Translations under genes and position numbers: made by a program
Shown: positions 40,532-48,626 of the stretch, one piece after another
How the letters are laid out: each line of letters opens with the position of its first letter
Numbering within the stretch: the first letter of the stretch is position 1
Assembly: GCF_000226975.2 (NCBI RefSeq)
Contig: NZ_CP019285.1
Span: forward strand, 3,720,001 to 3,784,000
Reading direction: 5' to 3'
Source: Halobiforma lacisalsi AJ5
Lineage (GTDB): Archaea; Halobacteriota; Halobacteria; Halobacteriales; Natrialbaceae
Length of the DNA: 64,000 nt
The notes under the pieces: model-generated
Told to the model about the DNA's origin: nothing
Seen by the model: the letters and a program-made list of their open reading frames with translations, nothing else
Database searches by the model: none

Positions 40532-41428
40532 CTACCGCGACCCATCGCTCCGCGACCGGTTCGAGGCCGTCGCAGCCCCATCGCCGGTCGTCGGGACTGA
40601 CGGGTCGTCTCCGTCTCGGGGCTCGATCGAGTGCAAGAATCGGGCCAGCAGCACGAGACTCGTCAGGGTCAGGAGCCCGAAGATGGCGAGGACGGGGACG
40701 GGAACCACCTGCCCGTCGCGGAGTTGGAACACAGCCATCACCAGTACGGCCAACCCCAGGGTCGCCGCCTTCACGAGGAGGACGGCGGTGAACGCGTAGC
40801 CCCACGCGCGGCGCTGTCGGAGCCAGTACGCCGAGAGCACGAACGCCGGGAGGACGATCCCCAGATCCAGCGAATAGATGACCGAGGTCGGGAGTTCCGC
40901 CTCGGCGACGCTCACCGGGGTCGTGCCCTCGAGGGTTGCCGGAACGATCTCCGCCAGCCACAGGAATGCGACCAAGACCGCAAGCAGCGCCTGAAACGCG
41001 ACGTACGGGCGAACGGACAGGCCCTCTGCGGTCCGTTTCACGCGGGTCACGTCAAGTCGAACCAGCCCACCGACGAACGTGTACAGGGTGAGCCACAGCA
41101 ACGTCGTGTAGACCAGGTACAGTTCGTTGAACGCCGTCATGAACGCGTAGGAGGCGTAGGTGTACAGGAGGTAGCCGTCGACGCCGAGCCAGACGACGTA
41201 TCCTCGCAGCGAGCCCCGGGCGGCGTAGTACAACGCGACCGCGAAGACCGGCAGGGCGACGACCAGCGTCAGCAGGTCCTGGCCGTAGACCTGCGGCAGG
41301 AGCACGGGCGCGTCGCGGTAGAAGCCGGGGACGAACAGGCCGACGGTCGTCGCGATCCCCGTGAGGACGATCGTCGCGAGGGAAGCGAGCACGTACGGCC
41401 GCGGGAGCGTGCCGGCGGTGTGAGTCAC
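40532..41428 (-). CDS. polytopic membrane protein, paralogue of the gene at 42745
   Basis: This encodes about 298 residues with GTG at 41428 as the likeliest start (VTHTAGTLPRPYVLASLATI); an ATG at 41536 would add 36 charged residues. There are eight or nine hydrophobic helices. Typical lines are GLFVPGFYRDAPVLLPQVYG, QDLLTLVVALPVFAVALYYA, RGSLRGYVVWLGVDGYLLYT, LWLAEIVPATLEGTTPV and a C-terminal acidic tail. The same pattern, with GSLRG.IVWLG and WLAELVPATL.G, occurs in the protein at 42745-43605, so they are paralogues. No named family; transport or sensing are possibilities only. Confidence 0.68.
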   Translation of the reverse strand: MTHTAGTLPRPYVLASLATIVLTGIATTVGLFVPGFYRDAPVLLPQVYGQDLLTLVVALPVFAVALYYAARGSLRGYVVWLGVDGYLLYTYASYAFMTAFNELYLVYTTLLWLTLYTFVGGLVRLDVTRVKRTAEGLSVRPYVAFQALLAVLVAFLWLAEIVPATLEGTTPVSVAEAELPTSVIYSLDLGIVLPAFVLSAYWLRQRRAWGYAFTAVLLVKAATLGLAVLVMAVFQLRDGQVVPVPVLAIFGLLTLTSLVLLARFLHSIEPRDGDDPSVPTTGDGAATASNRSRSDGSR

Positions 41429-41683
41429 GGTCGACCTCGTGGGACGCCGAACGCGGTCCCGAATGCAGTCTTCGTCACCGCCGTTCTCTCGCCGAACTCG
41501 GGACGGGGTGGGGAGAAGTACATCGTTGCTCACCATCTCTAGGCCGTCGAACAGGATAAAGAAGGAACCCGATTCTCGACCGTCGAGAGCGGACGCGTCG
41601 GCGTTCGGTCCGGCGTCCCTCGCACGCGATTCGTCCGCGTCCTCGAGTCACGCACTCAGCGTCGGCCCCACGGCGAGAGCGGT

Positions 41684-42106
41684 TCACCGGCCGTGATCCG
41701 CTCGGCGGCGACGTACCTGTCGTGTGCGACGCAGGCGACGGTCGCGAGGAGCGCCAAAGGCCGCGTAGTCGGTCGTCAGCGAGACGTCCGGGACGACGAG
41801 CCCGACGCCGATCGTCGCCGCGAGGAGTCCGACGGGGGCGACCAAGGCGAGGAGGACCCAGCGGAGCCGCCCGAGCGAGAGCCCGCACCCGGCTCGAACG
41901 GATTCCTCGGCCCACCGCTGGACGACGATCGCCGCGATCGCGGGAGCCCACATGAACACGAGGACGACGAGGACGGTCCCGAGGGTCGAGTTCAGTTCGA
42001 TCCCGGAGAGAAACAGGCCGGCCGCGCCGGTCCACGAGATGCCGAACGCGAGGGCCAGAAACAGCCCCGTTTTGCGGCCGTCGACGGCTGTCGTCACGGG
42101 CGTCAC
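41684..42106 (-). pseudogene. CPBP intramembrane protease, truncated
   Basis: The N-terminal part of a CPBP-family membrane protein reads TAVDGRKTGLFLALAFGISW, VLVVLVFMWAPAIAAIVVQR, RAGCGLSLGRLRWVLLAL and SLTTDYAAF. It then turns into Arg-rich non-homologous sequence (GAPRDRRLRRTRQV) and stops. The catalytic EExxxR and FxxxH motifs of CPBP proteases should follow and are missing. The start may be GTG 42106 or ATG 42145. The gene is a fragment inside a cluster with two complete CPBP genes, so it is likely a dead relic. Confidence 0.72.
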
Positions 42107-42170
42107 TACGAACGCGACCGTAATAACTGTCGTCGATAGTGACACTCGAGAAGAGCCGTCGGAGAGGGGG

Positions 42171-42620
42171 TCACGACGAGTTCGCCGGAGGCGAACCGGG
42201 TGCAGTGCGGTCCGATCGGCCGCGCCGGGAGGCGAGGAATGCGGCCACCGCCGCGACGACGAGGCCGACGGGGAGCCCGCCGAAGAGCATCGCCGTCGCG
42301 AGGCCGACCGCCCCCGTCGAGAGAGCCGCCGTCGCGAGGCCGCCGCCGACGACGAAACCGGCGATCCCCGCGACCGTCGCTCGGAGGCGCCGCGCCGTTC
42401 GTTCGGACGCCTGGCCGGTGGCGGCGACCTCCTCGCGGTAGGTGAAGCCCAGGTAGGTGAGCGGGATCAGGGCGATCCCGGCGACGAGTCCGGCGGGGAG
42501 TCCCAGCATCAGGGATGGCCAGACGTAGGGGTCGAGCGCTTCGGTCACGCCGATCCCGACCACCAGGAAGGCGAGGACGCCGACGAACAGGCTGCCGACG
42601 AGTTTGAGTACGGTGTTCAT
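42171..42620 (-). CDS. four-helix membrane protein
   Basis: The 149-residue membrane protein starts MNTVLKLVGSLFVGVLAFLV. Helices lie at about 5-24, 36-57, 83-104 and 106-127. A cytoplasmic loop (TYREEVAATGQASERTARRL) separates the pairs, and a Ser/Pro tail ends it. Gly-x3-Gly spacing in the helices hints at tight packing. No family was recognised. It lies between the truncated CPBP gene and a polytopic paralogue in the 40-46 kb membrane cluster, and the A/T-rich stretch at 42622-42660 should be its promoter. Confidence 0.66.
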   Translation of the reverse strand: MNTVLKLVGSLFVGVLAFLVVGIGVTEALDPYVWPSLMLGLPAGLVAGIALIPLTYLGFTYREEVAATGQASERTARRLRATVAGIAGFVVGGGLATAALSTGAVGLATAMLFGGLPVGLVVAAVAAFLASRRGRSDRTAPGSPPANSS

Positions 42621-42744
42621 GCTCTATATACGACGATCTTGACTATATCTCTACCTGCTAATTCCCGGCTGCGGAGAACGTCCGGCCGCTACACGCCCTG
42701 CGAGCAGCGTGAAACGCCGCTCGCAGTCGTCCTCGAGGGTGGGA

Positions 42745-43605
42745 TCAGCCGTCTGCCGTGCTCGGCTGGCTCCCCTCGTCGCTCGAGGCGACCCGTTCGG
42801 CGCCCGACAGCAGGGAGACGTACCGTCCCGCGAGGACGGCGGCGAGCAGGATCGGGGCCATCGTGAAGACGAGCGCCACGGGCGGCACCGTCACGTCGCC
42901 CCCGAGGACGAGCACGACGGTCATGCCCGCGATCGTCGGGGCGAGCAACGCGCCGAACACCAGCCCGACGCCGGCGAAGACGTAACCCCAGGGACGGCCC
43001 CGCCAGAGCCAGCCACCGGCGATCAGGAGGGCCGGCACGACGATGGCGAGGTCGACGAAGTGCGAGACAAGCGCCTGCGCCCCCATCTCCTCGACGAGCA
43101 GCGGCGGCGTCCCGGTGAGGGTCGCGGGGACGAGTTCGGCCAGCCACAGGGTCGCGAGGCCGATGGCGATTACGATCAGGACGGCGCCGTAGACGCGCTC
43201 GGAAACCCGGTCGGCGAGCGACCGGCGAACGGCGTCGGCGTCGGCGGACACTGCCCCGCCGACAAAGGTGAACATCGAGAGGGAAAAGAGGGCGACGTAC
43301 CCGAGGAAGAACCGGTTGAAGGGGACCTGCAGGGCGATCGAGATCCACATGTAGGTCATGTAGGCGAGCGCGCCGAGCCAGACGATCCGGCCCCGCAGCG
43401 AACCGGCCATCGCGTACCTGAGCGCGACGGCCAGGACCGGCACGGCGAGTACGAGGAGCAAGAGATCCTGCACGTAGAACGCGGGGAGCAGCGCAGGCGG
43501 ATAGTGTCCCGGTCGGAACAGGCCGAGCAGGCTCGAGACGGCCGACAGGATCACGATCCCGATCGTCGCGGCGACCTGCCAACGCTGGAGGGGAGCAGGC
43601 GTCAT
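42745..43605 (-). CDS. polytopic membrane protein, paralogue of the gene at 40532
   Basis: The 286-residue protein starts MTPAPLQRWQVAATIGIVIL, with eight or nine hydrophobic helices. GLFRPGHYPPALLPAFYVQD, LLLLVLAVPVLAVALRYAMA, GSLRGRIVWLGALAYMTYMW and LWLAELVPATLTGTPPLLVE align line by line with the 40532-41428 protein. The two flank the truncated CPBP gene and a four-helix gene, suggesting local duplication. The ATG at 43605 has GATAAAGGG about 30 bases upstream as a promoter candidate. Function unknown. Confidence 0.7.
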   Translation of the reverse strand: MTPAPLQRWQVAATIGIVILSAVSSLLGLFRPGHYPPALLPAFYVQDLLLLVLAVPVLAVALRYAMAGSLRGRIVWLGALAYMTYMWISIALQVPFNRFFLGYVALFSLSMFTFVGGAVSADADAVRRSLADRVSERVYGAVLIVIAIGLATLWLAELVPATLTGTPPLLVEEMGAQALVSHFVDLAIVVPALLIAGGWLWRGRPWGYVFAGVGLVFGALLAPTIAGMTVVLVLGGDVTVPPVALVFTMAPILLAAVLAGRYVSLLSGAERVASSDEGSQPSTADG

Positions 43606-43869
43606 CGGTCTTCGGTCGTACGGACGCCTCGAGCGCCGATAAAGGGTATGTGTGCTCCGGATTTCCGGTCGTCCTCGAGTCGGCGATCAGTGTGTCGCTC
43701 CGCGTGTCGGCTACCGGTCGTCACGAGAACTCCTGACGCTGGTAGCCCCGTCTCGAGCGGCGCCATCCTGTAGTGCGCTTGACGCCCCGGTCAGCGCGAG
43801 GTATCGGCGTCTGGTATACCAACCGTGCGTTGCGGCTTTCGGATCGCGGGATCGTCAGCGGTCGACGGA

Positions 43870-44769
43870 TTACCGGTGTCCGCTCGAGGTCGACTCGCCG
43901 TTGTCCTCCGGTCGGGGGAGCGGCGTCTCCCATCCACGCAACGAGTAAGGGCCGAACGCGAGGACGACGATCAGGGCCGCCCCGCCGTAGCCCACGAGAA
44001 CGAACGGGTACATCTCCGGACCGAAGCCCATCACCTCGCCGGTCATGTTCCCGAACGCGTGGAAACAGAGCACCGCGAGGATGCTTCGCCCCGTATTGTT
44101 GTACACCCAGACGGTGACGAGCGTGCCCAGGACGATGCTCGGGATCCACCACGACAGGTCGGGATCGAAGGTAGTGTTCGCGTAGTAGCCGGGGAAGAGC
44201 ACGAACGGCGCGTGCCATATCCCCCACGTCGTCCCGTTTATCACGCCCGCGGTGAGAGCGCTGAACCGCTCCTGCAGCCGGTCGAGCCAGTACCCGCGCA
44301 GCCCGATCTCCTCGACCAGGGGGAAGACGAACGCGAAGGCGACGATCGCGGCCGTCGCCGCCGGATCGAACAGCCGATCCGTCGAGATGAACTCGAGCGG
44401 ATCGGACGTGACGCCGACCAGGAGCGCAGCGCCCGCGACGAGAAGGTTGAAGATCGGCCAGTACAGCAGGACGAGCAGCGCCCAGCGCGCGTCGATCCGC
44501 CCGAGATCGATCAGCCGGTGACCGAGGTCCCTGATCCCGGCCCCGCCCTCGGTGAGCCACGAAAGCAGGAGGGCGGCCAGCAGCGGACTCAGTCCGCCGA
44601 CGACGAACAGCGCGACGTTGGGGAACGTCCACACCGACTGGTCGGAGCCGACGATCGGTGCCCACCAGACGTACGCCCAGCCCAGGTAGACGAGCGGGAA
44701 CCCCCACGGCGTCATCCTGCGTGCGAGCCTGCCGAACCGCCCCCTTGGGAGTGACTCGCTCGAGGTCAT
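43870..44769 (-). CDS. CPBP-family intramembrane metalloprotease
   Basis: The 299-residue protein has about eight helices. The CPBP (Abi/CAAX) active-site motifs are present: PLVEEIGLRGYWLDRL (EExxxR), GIWHAPFVL with its His, and FHAFGNMTGE (FxxxN/H). These membrane glutamate proteases cleave substrates inside the bilayer; in bacteria relatives give immunity to self-made peptides or process prenylated proteins. In haloarchaea their substrates are unknown. The ATG at 44769 (MTSSESLPRGRFGRLARRMT) leaves a basic N-terminus before helix 1. A second complete member lies divergently at 45039-45890. Confidence 0.87.
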   Translation of the reverse strand: MTSSESLPRGRFGRLARRMTPWGFPLVYLGWAYVWWAPIVGSDQSVWTFPNVALFVVGGLSPLLAALLLSWLTEGGAGIRDLGHRLIDLGRIDARWALLVLLYWPIFNLLVAGAALLVGVTSDPLEFISTDRLFDPAATAAIVAFAFVFPLVEEIGLRGYWLDRLQERFSALTAGVINGTTWGIWHAPFVLFPGYYANTTFDPDLSWWIPSIVLGTLVTVWVYNNTGRSILAVLCFHAFGNMTGEVMGFGPEMYPFVLVGYGGAALIVVLAFGPYSLRGWETPLPRPEDNGESTSSGHR

Positions 44770-45038
44770 GTGATTTCGTCACCTCCGCGCTGGAGGAACG
44801 GTCCGGTCGGTCCCGTACGTACCCGGCACGGAGAGAAGTCGGGACATCGACGGCTGCTCTCGCGCATAAGAGAGGTTTCGTGGACCGACAAAAATTCCTA
44901 CGCTACGATTCTCACGCCGTAAGAACGTCGAACACGTTCTCTCGGGGGGATCGTGCAACCCGAACGAGCCCGAAGCGGTGGATGCCCCCCGCCGGGGTTT
45001 CAGGAGGCCGCCCGAAGAACCCATACGTGAGGTGAACG
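44770..45038. promoter_or_regulatory. divergent promoter region between two CPBP genes
   Basis: These 269 bases have A/T-rich parts at 44885-44905 and 45015-45035. No palindrome or small open frame was convincing. Both CPBP genes start from this region. Confidence 0.35.
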
Positions 45039-45890
45039 ATGAGCCCTGGAACACGACTCTCGGCGATCGTCCCGCGCACGACGAACCCATATTTTTTCGT
45101 CATCATCTACCTCGGCTGGGCGTGGTTCTTCTGGGCGTTCATCGTGCTGTCGGGGGAGGTCGTCTGGACGGTTCCGTACTCGCTGCTGTTCTACGTCGGG
45201 GCGCTCAGCCCGTTGCTGGGCGGCATCCTCCTGACGTACCGGTTGGGAGCGTGGTCGGGACTGCGAGACCTCTGGGATCGGACCGTCAACGTCCGTCGGA
45301 TCAGCCGCCGGTGGTACGCCATCTGCATCTTCCTCCAGCCGGCGATGACGCTCCTCGCCGCCGGAATCGCGCTGCTCGCCGGCACGTCGGGGCAACCGCT
45401 GAACCCCTCGATTTCCGGGTTGCTTTCCCCGAACGCGCTGGCGTTTTTCCTGACGTTTACGCTACTGGCCGGAACGGTCGAGGAGATCGGGTTGACCGGC
45501 TACTTCGTCCACCGACTCCTCGAGGTCCGCGGCGTCGTCGCGGTCGGCCTGATCACGGGAGTCGTCTGGGCCGTCTGGCACGTCCCTCTGTTCCTGATGG
45601 AGGGCTACTACGGCCCAGCCACGGCCGATCCGGATCCGGCATTCTTTTTTCCCGGGTTGCTGTTCACCCAGATCATCTACGCCTGGATCTACGACAACAC
45701 GGCCGAAAGCGTCCTCGCGGCGATCATCTACCACACGGCCATCAACGTCACCGGAGAGACGCTCGGTCCGTCGGAGGTGGTCGGTCGGTACACGTTCTAC
45801 CTTACGGTCGTTCTCTGCCTATTGATACTGCTACACGAGGAATGGGTGACACCCTCGGGTTTGGGGAACCGGTTGGTCAACCGAGACTAG
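45039..45890 (+). CDS. CPBP-family intramembrane metalloprotease
   Basis: The 283-residue protein starts MSPGTRLSAIVPRTTNPYFF, with eight helices. Active-site motifs are GTVEEIGLTGYFVHRL (EExxx with Thr where Arg is usual), AVWHVPLFLMEG and IYHTAINVTGE. The Arg-to-Thr change in EExxxR is noteworthy and might alter or abolish catalysis. It otherwise follows the 43870-44769 protein closely (EVVWT, GGxLSPLL, YWxDRL-like stretches). It is divergent from that gene, so both may share control. Confidence 0.84.
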   Translation: MSPGTRLSAIVPRTTNPYFFVIIYLGWAWFFWAFIVLSGEVVWTVPYSLLFYVGALSPLLGGILLTYRLGAWSGLRDLWDRTVNVRRISRRWYAICIFLQPAMTLLAAGIALLAGTSGQPLNPSISGLLSPNALAFFLTFTLLAGTVEEIGLTGYFVHRLLEVRGVVAVGLITGVVWAVWHVPLFLMEGYYGPATADPDPAFFFPGLLFTQIIYAWIYDNTAESVLAAIIYHTAINVTGETLGPSEVVGRYTFYLTVVLCLLILLHEEWVTPSGLGNRLVNRD

Positions 45891-45946
45891 GGGCCAGCGG
45901 CAACGGTCCGACGCGTGCTCACCTCTCAACCTCCTCACTCCCCAGG

Positions 45947-47425
45947 TCACGACGTCTCGGCACCGTCCGTACGCGGGAACAGCGCCGTCAGGACCGCCAG
46001 GGCGGCGATCGCGGCCAGCACCAGCCCGAGCCAGTCGGCGATCACGGGCAGGAAGTAGCCCAAGAACTCCCGGCCGACCGCCCACCACAGGCCGGCCGCC
46101 GCGACCGCGAGGCCGGCTAACGCGGCTCGAGCGATCCGGTCACGTTCCGACAGCGGGGCGAACGAACGTACCCCCGAAAACAGGCCGTAACCGAGTCGCA
46201 GGGCTAGCCCGAGGGCGATCCCACCGAGGATCCAGACCGGGAACCGAATCCAGCGTGCGGTGCTGGCGAGGGCGGGCGTCGACAGCCCGCTCCGATCGGC
46301 CCACGCATCGACTATGTCGGCGATGAGCTGGACGCTGCGCTCGCTGTTGGTGAGGATCACGATCCCATCGCCCGTCGACGGGACCGCGTGAAACCAGTTC
46401 CACGAGCCGGGGCCCTGTCCCCCGTTCATGACCGCTCGCTCGCCGCCCGAGAGGGTCTCGGCGAAGTGGCCAAGCCCGGCACCGTCGGTCGCGAGGTCGT
46501 AGAATCCGGTCGTCTCGACGGCCGGCTCGTGCATCTTCGCGACGGATTCGGGCTCGAGCACGTCCCGGCCCGGTTGCTCCCCGTCGGCCCCTGCCGTGCT
46601 CGCGGCGACGAACCGAGCGACGTCTTCGGCGGTCGCGTACAGCCCGCCGTGGGCCCTGACCGGCCCCGGAGCCGTCTCTACCGGCGTTCCGTCGACGTAG
46701 TGTTCGATCGCCAGGTCTGCCTCGAGGTCGTCCCGGTCGAACGTAGCGTCGTCCATCCCGAGCGGCGTCAGAATCTCGTCGTCCACGTAGGCCGCGAAGT
46801 CCCGCCCCGTGACGTCCTCGACCAGAAGCTCGAGCAGCGCGTAGCCGGGGTTCGAGTACCGGAACGTGCCGGGCTCCTCGACGGGTCGAGCGGCCGGCGT
46901 GCCGGCCGCGCCGGAGAGCACCGTCTGGATCGACGGCGGCTCCCCGCCGGATTCGACTTCGCCGCCGCCTCCCGGCGGAATGCCGGCGCTGTGGGAGAGC
47001 AGCCGCCGGACAGTCACCTCGTCCCACGGGTGAGGGGCGTCCGGCAGCTCCCAGCTCGTGACGTGGCGCTCGATCGGATCCTCGAGGTCGATCTCGCCTG
47101 TCTCGACGAGCTTCATCACGGCCCACGCTGTGACCGACTTCGTGATCGACTGGACCCGGAACGGCGTGTCCTCGGTCGTCGGACGGCCGGCCGCGGGATC
47201 CGCCTCGCCGTACGCTCCGGTCCAGGTCACCGCCCCGTCTTCGACGAGAGCGACGCTCGTACCGGGGACGTCGTAGCGCTCGAGCAGCGTCGGGATCCGC
47301 TCCTCGAGGTGGGCGGGGAGCGACTCCGAACCGTCACCGCCGAGGCCGAGACAGCCCGCGAGGGACGCGGTCAGCCCGAGTGCAGACGTCCCGAGGAAGC
47401 GCCGTCGGGACGGGTCGCTTGCCAC
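45947..47425 (-). CDS. Tat-exported serine hydrolase lipoprotein (beta-lactamase class C fold)
   Basis: The 492-residue protein starts MASDPSRRRFLGTSALGLTA, with a twin-arginine signal and lipobox Cys25. The serine hydrolase domain has S93-ITK96 (VQSITKSVTA), RYSNPGYALLE (Tyr-x-Asn) and VRAHGGLYATAEDVA (KTG-equivalent HGG). The family includes DD-peptidases, esterases and beta-lactamases. After it come four helices (about residues 385-490), unusual for the family, which anchor the C-terminus. It starts one base after the stop of the polymer-forming membrane gene and shares its operon. Natural substrate unknown. Confidence 0.87.
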   Translation of the reverse strand: MASDPSRRRFLGTSALGLTASLAGCLGLGGDGSESLPAHLEERIPTLLERYDVPGTSVALVEDGAVTWTGAYGEADPAAGRPTTEDTPFRVQSITKSVTAWAVMKLVETGEIDLEDPIERHVTSWELPDAPHPWDEVTVRRLLSHSAGIPPGGGGEVESGGEPPSIQTVLSGAAGTPAARPVEEPGTFRYSNPGYALLELLVEDVTGRDFAAYVDDEILTPLGMDDATFDRDDLEADLAIEHYVDGTPVETAPGPVRAHGGLYATAEDVARFVAASTAGADGEQPGRDVLEPESVAKMHEPAVETTGFYDLATDGAGLGHFAETLSGGERAVMNGGQGPGSWNWFHAVPSTGDGIVILTNSERSVQLIADIVDAWADRSGLSTPALASTARWIRFPVWILGGIALGLALRLGYGLFSGVRSFAPLSERDRIARAALAGLAVAAAGLWWAVGREFLGYFLPVIADWLGLVLAAIAALAVLTALFPRTDGAETS

Positions 47426-47426
47426 G

Positions 47427-48557
47427 TCAGGAACTCACCTCGGAGCCGGCACCCTCGTCTCCGACCTCGTCGAGCGTCGTCTGGCGACCGCGGGCGGATC
47501 CGCCGCGGCGCGCCCGGTAGGCGTCCCGCAGGCCGAACGCGAGCGCACCCAGCCCGAGCAGCAACGCGACGAACTCGAGGAGCCCCCCGAGGATCGGGAC
47601 CAGGCCGAGGAGCGCGAAGGCGACGAGGCCGACCACGAGCGCGAGCCACCGGTTGTCCGCGCCGGCGAGGCCCAGCGCCCACGTAGCGATCGCGAACTGG
47701 CCGTAGACCGCGGCGACCCAGATCGCGAGCCCGAAGGCGAACGCACCGAGGATGGCCAGCGGGATCCCGACGATCGTGATGGCGGCGGCGGCCAGGGTGA
47801 TCGGCACGGCGATCAGCGTCAGGAACCCGACGCCGCCGGACGCGACCGGTCCGTCCGCGACGCGGCCGGCGATGCCCGAAGAGAAAACCGGGAAGACCGC
47901 GAGCAGGATCGCCCCGAGCAGCAGGTTTGCGAGGAGCCCGTACACCGTTCCGACCCAGTCGGGGACGGTGAAACCCCCGCCGATCCCGCCGACGTCGTCG
48001 CCGATCCCGGGGTCCTGTACGACGCCGTTCGCAACGGTCGCGTCCGGATCCTCGGTGAAGCTGTCGGCGTCGTAGCGGAACTCACCGCCGACGTCGGCGT
48101 TCGGCCCCAGCACGATCGTCTCGGCGCCGGCACGCACGTCGCCGTCGATCGTCCCGTCGACCGAGAGGTAACCGGTCCCGGCCTCGAGGTCGCCGCCGAT
48201 CCGGCCCGTCTCACTGACGTCGACGTGACCGCCGCCGACGGCGACGTCGCCGCCGACGTCACCGTCGATGCGGAGGCTCCCCGCGGCGGCTTCGATCGAT
48301 CCCTCGACGGTTCCACCCTCGACGACGTGGATGCTTCCGGCGGCGCCCGAGATATCGCCCGTGATCGTGCCACGAACGACGACCGATCCGGCGATGCCGT
48401 CGATACCGTCGACGGTTTCGCCGTCCTCGACGACGACCGTCCCGGAGACGCCCTCGAACGACTGGGCGGCGGCGACGCCCGCACCGAGCGAGAGCGACAG
48501 CATAGCGACGAAGGCGAGCACGACGATCCGACGGCGAAGCGAACGACTGCGGTTCAT
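47427..48557 (-). CDS. polymer-forming (bactofilin-like) membrane protein
   Basis: The 376-residue protein has a signal peptide (residues 1-31, ending AAAQS). A right-handed beta-helical repeat region follows (about 35-165), with short repeats such as GSVVVRGTITGDISGAAGSI, GDVGGDVAVGGGHVDV and GTIDGDVRAGAETIVLGP. The polymer-forming cytoskeletal (bactofilin-like) fold is built from such units. C-terminal to it are five or six helices (about 200-345) and a soluble tail. Exported beta-helix plus membrane domain suggests a surface scaffold. It is the first gene of an operon with the serine hydrolase, which might act on the same surface layer. Confidence 0.82.
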   Translation of the reverse strand: MNRSRSLRRRIVVLAFVAMLSLSLGAGVAAAQSFEGVSGTVVVEDGETVDGIDGIAGSVVVRGTITGDISGAAGSIHVVEGGTVEGSIEAAAGSLRIDGDVGGDVAVGGGHVDVSETGRIGGDLEAGTGYLSVDGTIDGDVRAGAETIVLGPNADVGGEFRYDADSFTEDPDATVANGVVQDPGIGDDVGGIGGGFTVPDWVGTVYGLLANLLLGAILLAVFPVFSSGIAGRVADGPVASGGVGFLTLIAVPITLAAAAITIVGIPLAILGAFAFGLAIWVAAVYGQFAIATWALGLAGADNRWLALVVGLVAFALLGLVPILGGLLEFVALLLGLGALAFGLRDAYRARRGGSARGRQTTLDEVGDEGAGSEVSS

Positions 48558-48626
48558 ACTGATCGGTTCGACCGCATCGCATATGTATCTGTGTTGACGT
48601 TCTCGAGCGGCGGGAAACCGTTTCGC

